Under the pieces are notes generated by a model. The model saw nothing but the letters and a program-made list of their open reading frames with translations. It had not been told where the DNA came from and did no database searches. From contig NC_088318.1 of the NCBI RefSeq assembly GCF_910592395.1, forward strand, positions 5,108,756-5,172,755: DNA of 64,000 nucleotides, in the 5' to 3' direction. Both the position numbers and the translations under genes were made by a program. Numbering within the stretch: position 1 is the first letter of the stretch; each line of letters begins with the position of its first letter. Positions 63,345-64,000 of this stretch are shown here, in pieces. The stretch is from Lineus longissimus. Taxonomy: Eukaryota; Nemertea; Pilidiophora; Heteronemertea; Lineidae.

Positions 63345-64000
63345 TTACATTGCCTCCACTTTTAGCTTGTAATGAAATCCTGTTTTAACCTCTGCCTTTA
63401 AGTTAGTTCTTATTTGTAAAACATAAATGGACTTTGAGAAAAGCTCACAATTCTTCGTTTTCTGCGAGAAAATAGCATGTTTGCAAGGAACAATCCGCGA
63501 TTTACAATACGCAATGCAGCTTATTGGTGTGCGTCGTGTTGATGTTTTAATCGGGCCAGATACGTCATATAAGCTTCTGTCCGTGTTTGTCCGGATGTAC
63601 TTCCCTCTACCAACGGCGACTGAAAAAACAAAACGTAAAGAATTTAGCCAGCTACCTATTGGGGTTCCATGTTGAAGAGTTTGTGATTTCAGCCTCGCCG
63701 AATCGAGTATTTTAATACAATACTCGATTCGAGGAAGAAGTATTGTGGTTTTGAATGAGAAACAAACATGCCGGACTTTTGTCAGATAAATCAGGAAAAA
63801 GTTAGAGAAACCGTCAAGACTACTACTGGTGATATAAGTTATAACATATCGTACATCTACTGGCGCTATAGAACTTCTTGACATTGCTTGGAGAAAGTGC
63901 ATGGTGATAAACACGGAGGCTACTCATGGATCCGTTAAACACACCCGTTCCATCGACGTGATAATCGTGCCAATCCCCCTTCCACCCGAGCTGATACCGC
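63345..64000 (-). CDS. Unit G: 3' part of a LamG-PAN gene, cut by the window edge
   Basis: The PAN-like exon is 63619-63345 (275 nt, open, TAA). The 3' end of the LamG-body exon runs from 63861 rightwards beyond the window, with a GTAGAT donor. The intron between them is shorter than in units B-D. The signal-peptide exon would lie to the right of the window. Confidence 0.65.

Overview
The window is eukaryotic, very probably an invertebrate deuterostome such as a lancelet (Branchiostoma). The organism call is an inference. It rests on split genes whose introns are almost all phase 1 and join shuffled extracellular domains (CAP, EGF, LamG, FN3, PAN), dense MITE-like elements, Gmr1-like Gypsy, Tx1/L1-like and CR1/RTE-like LINEs, a tRNA-derived SINE, and frequent acatgta-type words. 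No bacterial operon, CRISPR array or rRNA was seen.

Region 1 (1-5.8 kb, + strand) is the 3' end of a secreted CAP/EGF cysteine-rich gene. Six exons join in one frame. One intron carries a 713-bp terminal-inverted-repeat (TIR) element with an apparent target-site duplication. Region 2 (5.8-16.5 kb) has no gene I can support; it holds foldback/TIR elements, a SINE, a two-copy dispersed repeat and homopolymer runs. Region 3 (16.5-23.4 kb, - strand) is a complete seven-exon gene for a predicted 632-aa type I membrane protein: signal peptide, LamG-like domain, three FN3 domains, one transmembrane helix and a short tail. Two fused LINE fragments sit in its first intron. Region 4 (23.4-28.4 kb) contains a degenerate minisatellite, a three-copy 0.39-kb tandem repeat and a Tx1/L1-like LINE that has lost its RT and carries a 100-bp MITE at a TA site.

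Region 5 (28.4-64 kb) is the main find: a tandem array, all on the - strand, of a small secreted-protein gene family. The four-exon plan is signal peptide (85-88 nt), LamG-start mini-exon (43 nt), LamG body (about 500-518 nt), and PAN/Apple-like C-terminal exon (275 nt, with stop). I label the units A to G from left to right. B is fully open (306 aa). C is open (301 aa) but its intron 2 carries an 8.2-kb transposon nest. A, D and E are broken, F lacks the PAN exon, and G runs off the right edge. A decayed remnant lies left of A. Two signal-peptide types are seen: type 1 in A, C and F; type 2 in B, D and E. Type-1 units carry 2-4 copies of the mini-exon in 76-bp tandem repeats. Because the exon enters in phase 1 and leaves in phase 2, two copies cannot both be used without a frameshift, so they behave as mutually exclusive exons.

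Transposon layers date the array. A 2-kb TIR element with C2H2 zinc-finger relics is in C and F but absent from B, D and E. C and F share about 4 kb of near-identical flank at an offset of about 14.41 kb. A Gmr1-like Gypsy element (integrase before RT) then entered the TIR of the C copy only, with a 5-bp target duplication; F keeps the empty site. A Tc1 element broke unit E. Exon calls come from reading splice consensus, phase and domain continuity by eye; no alignment or database search was run.
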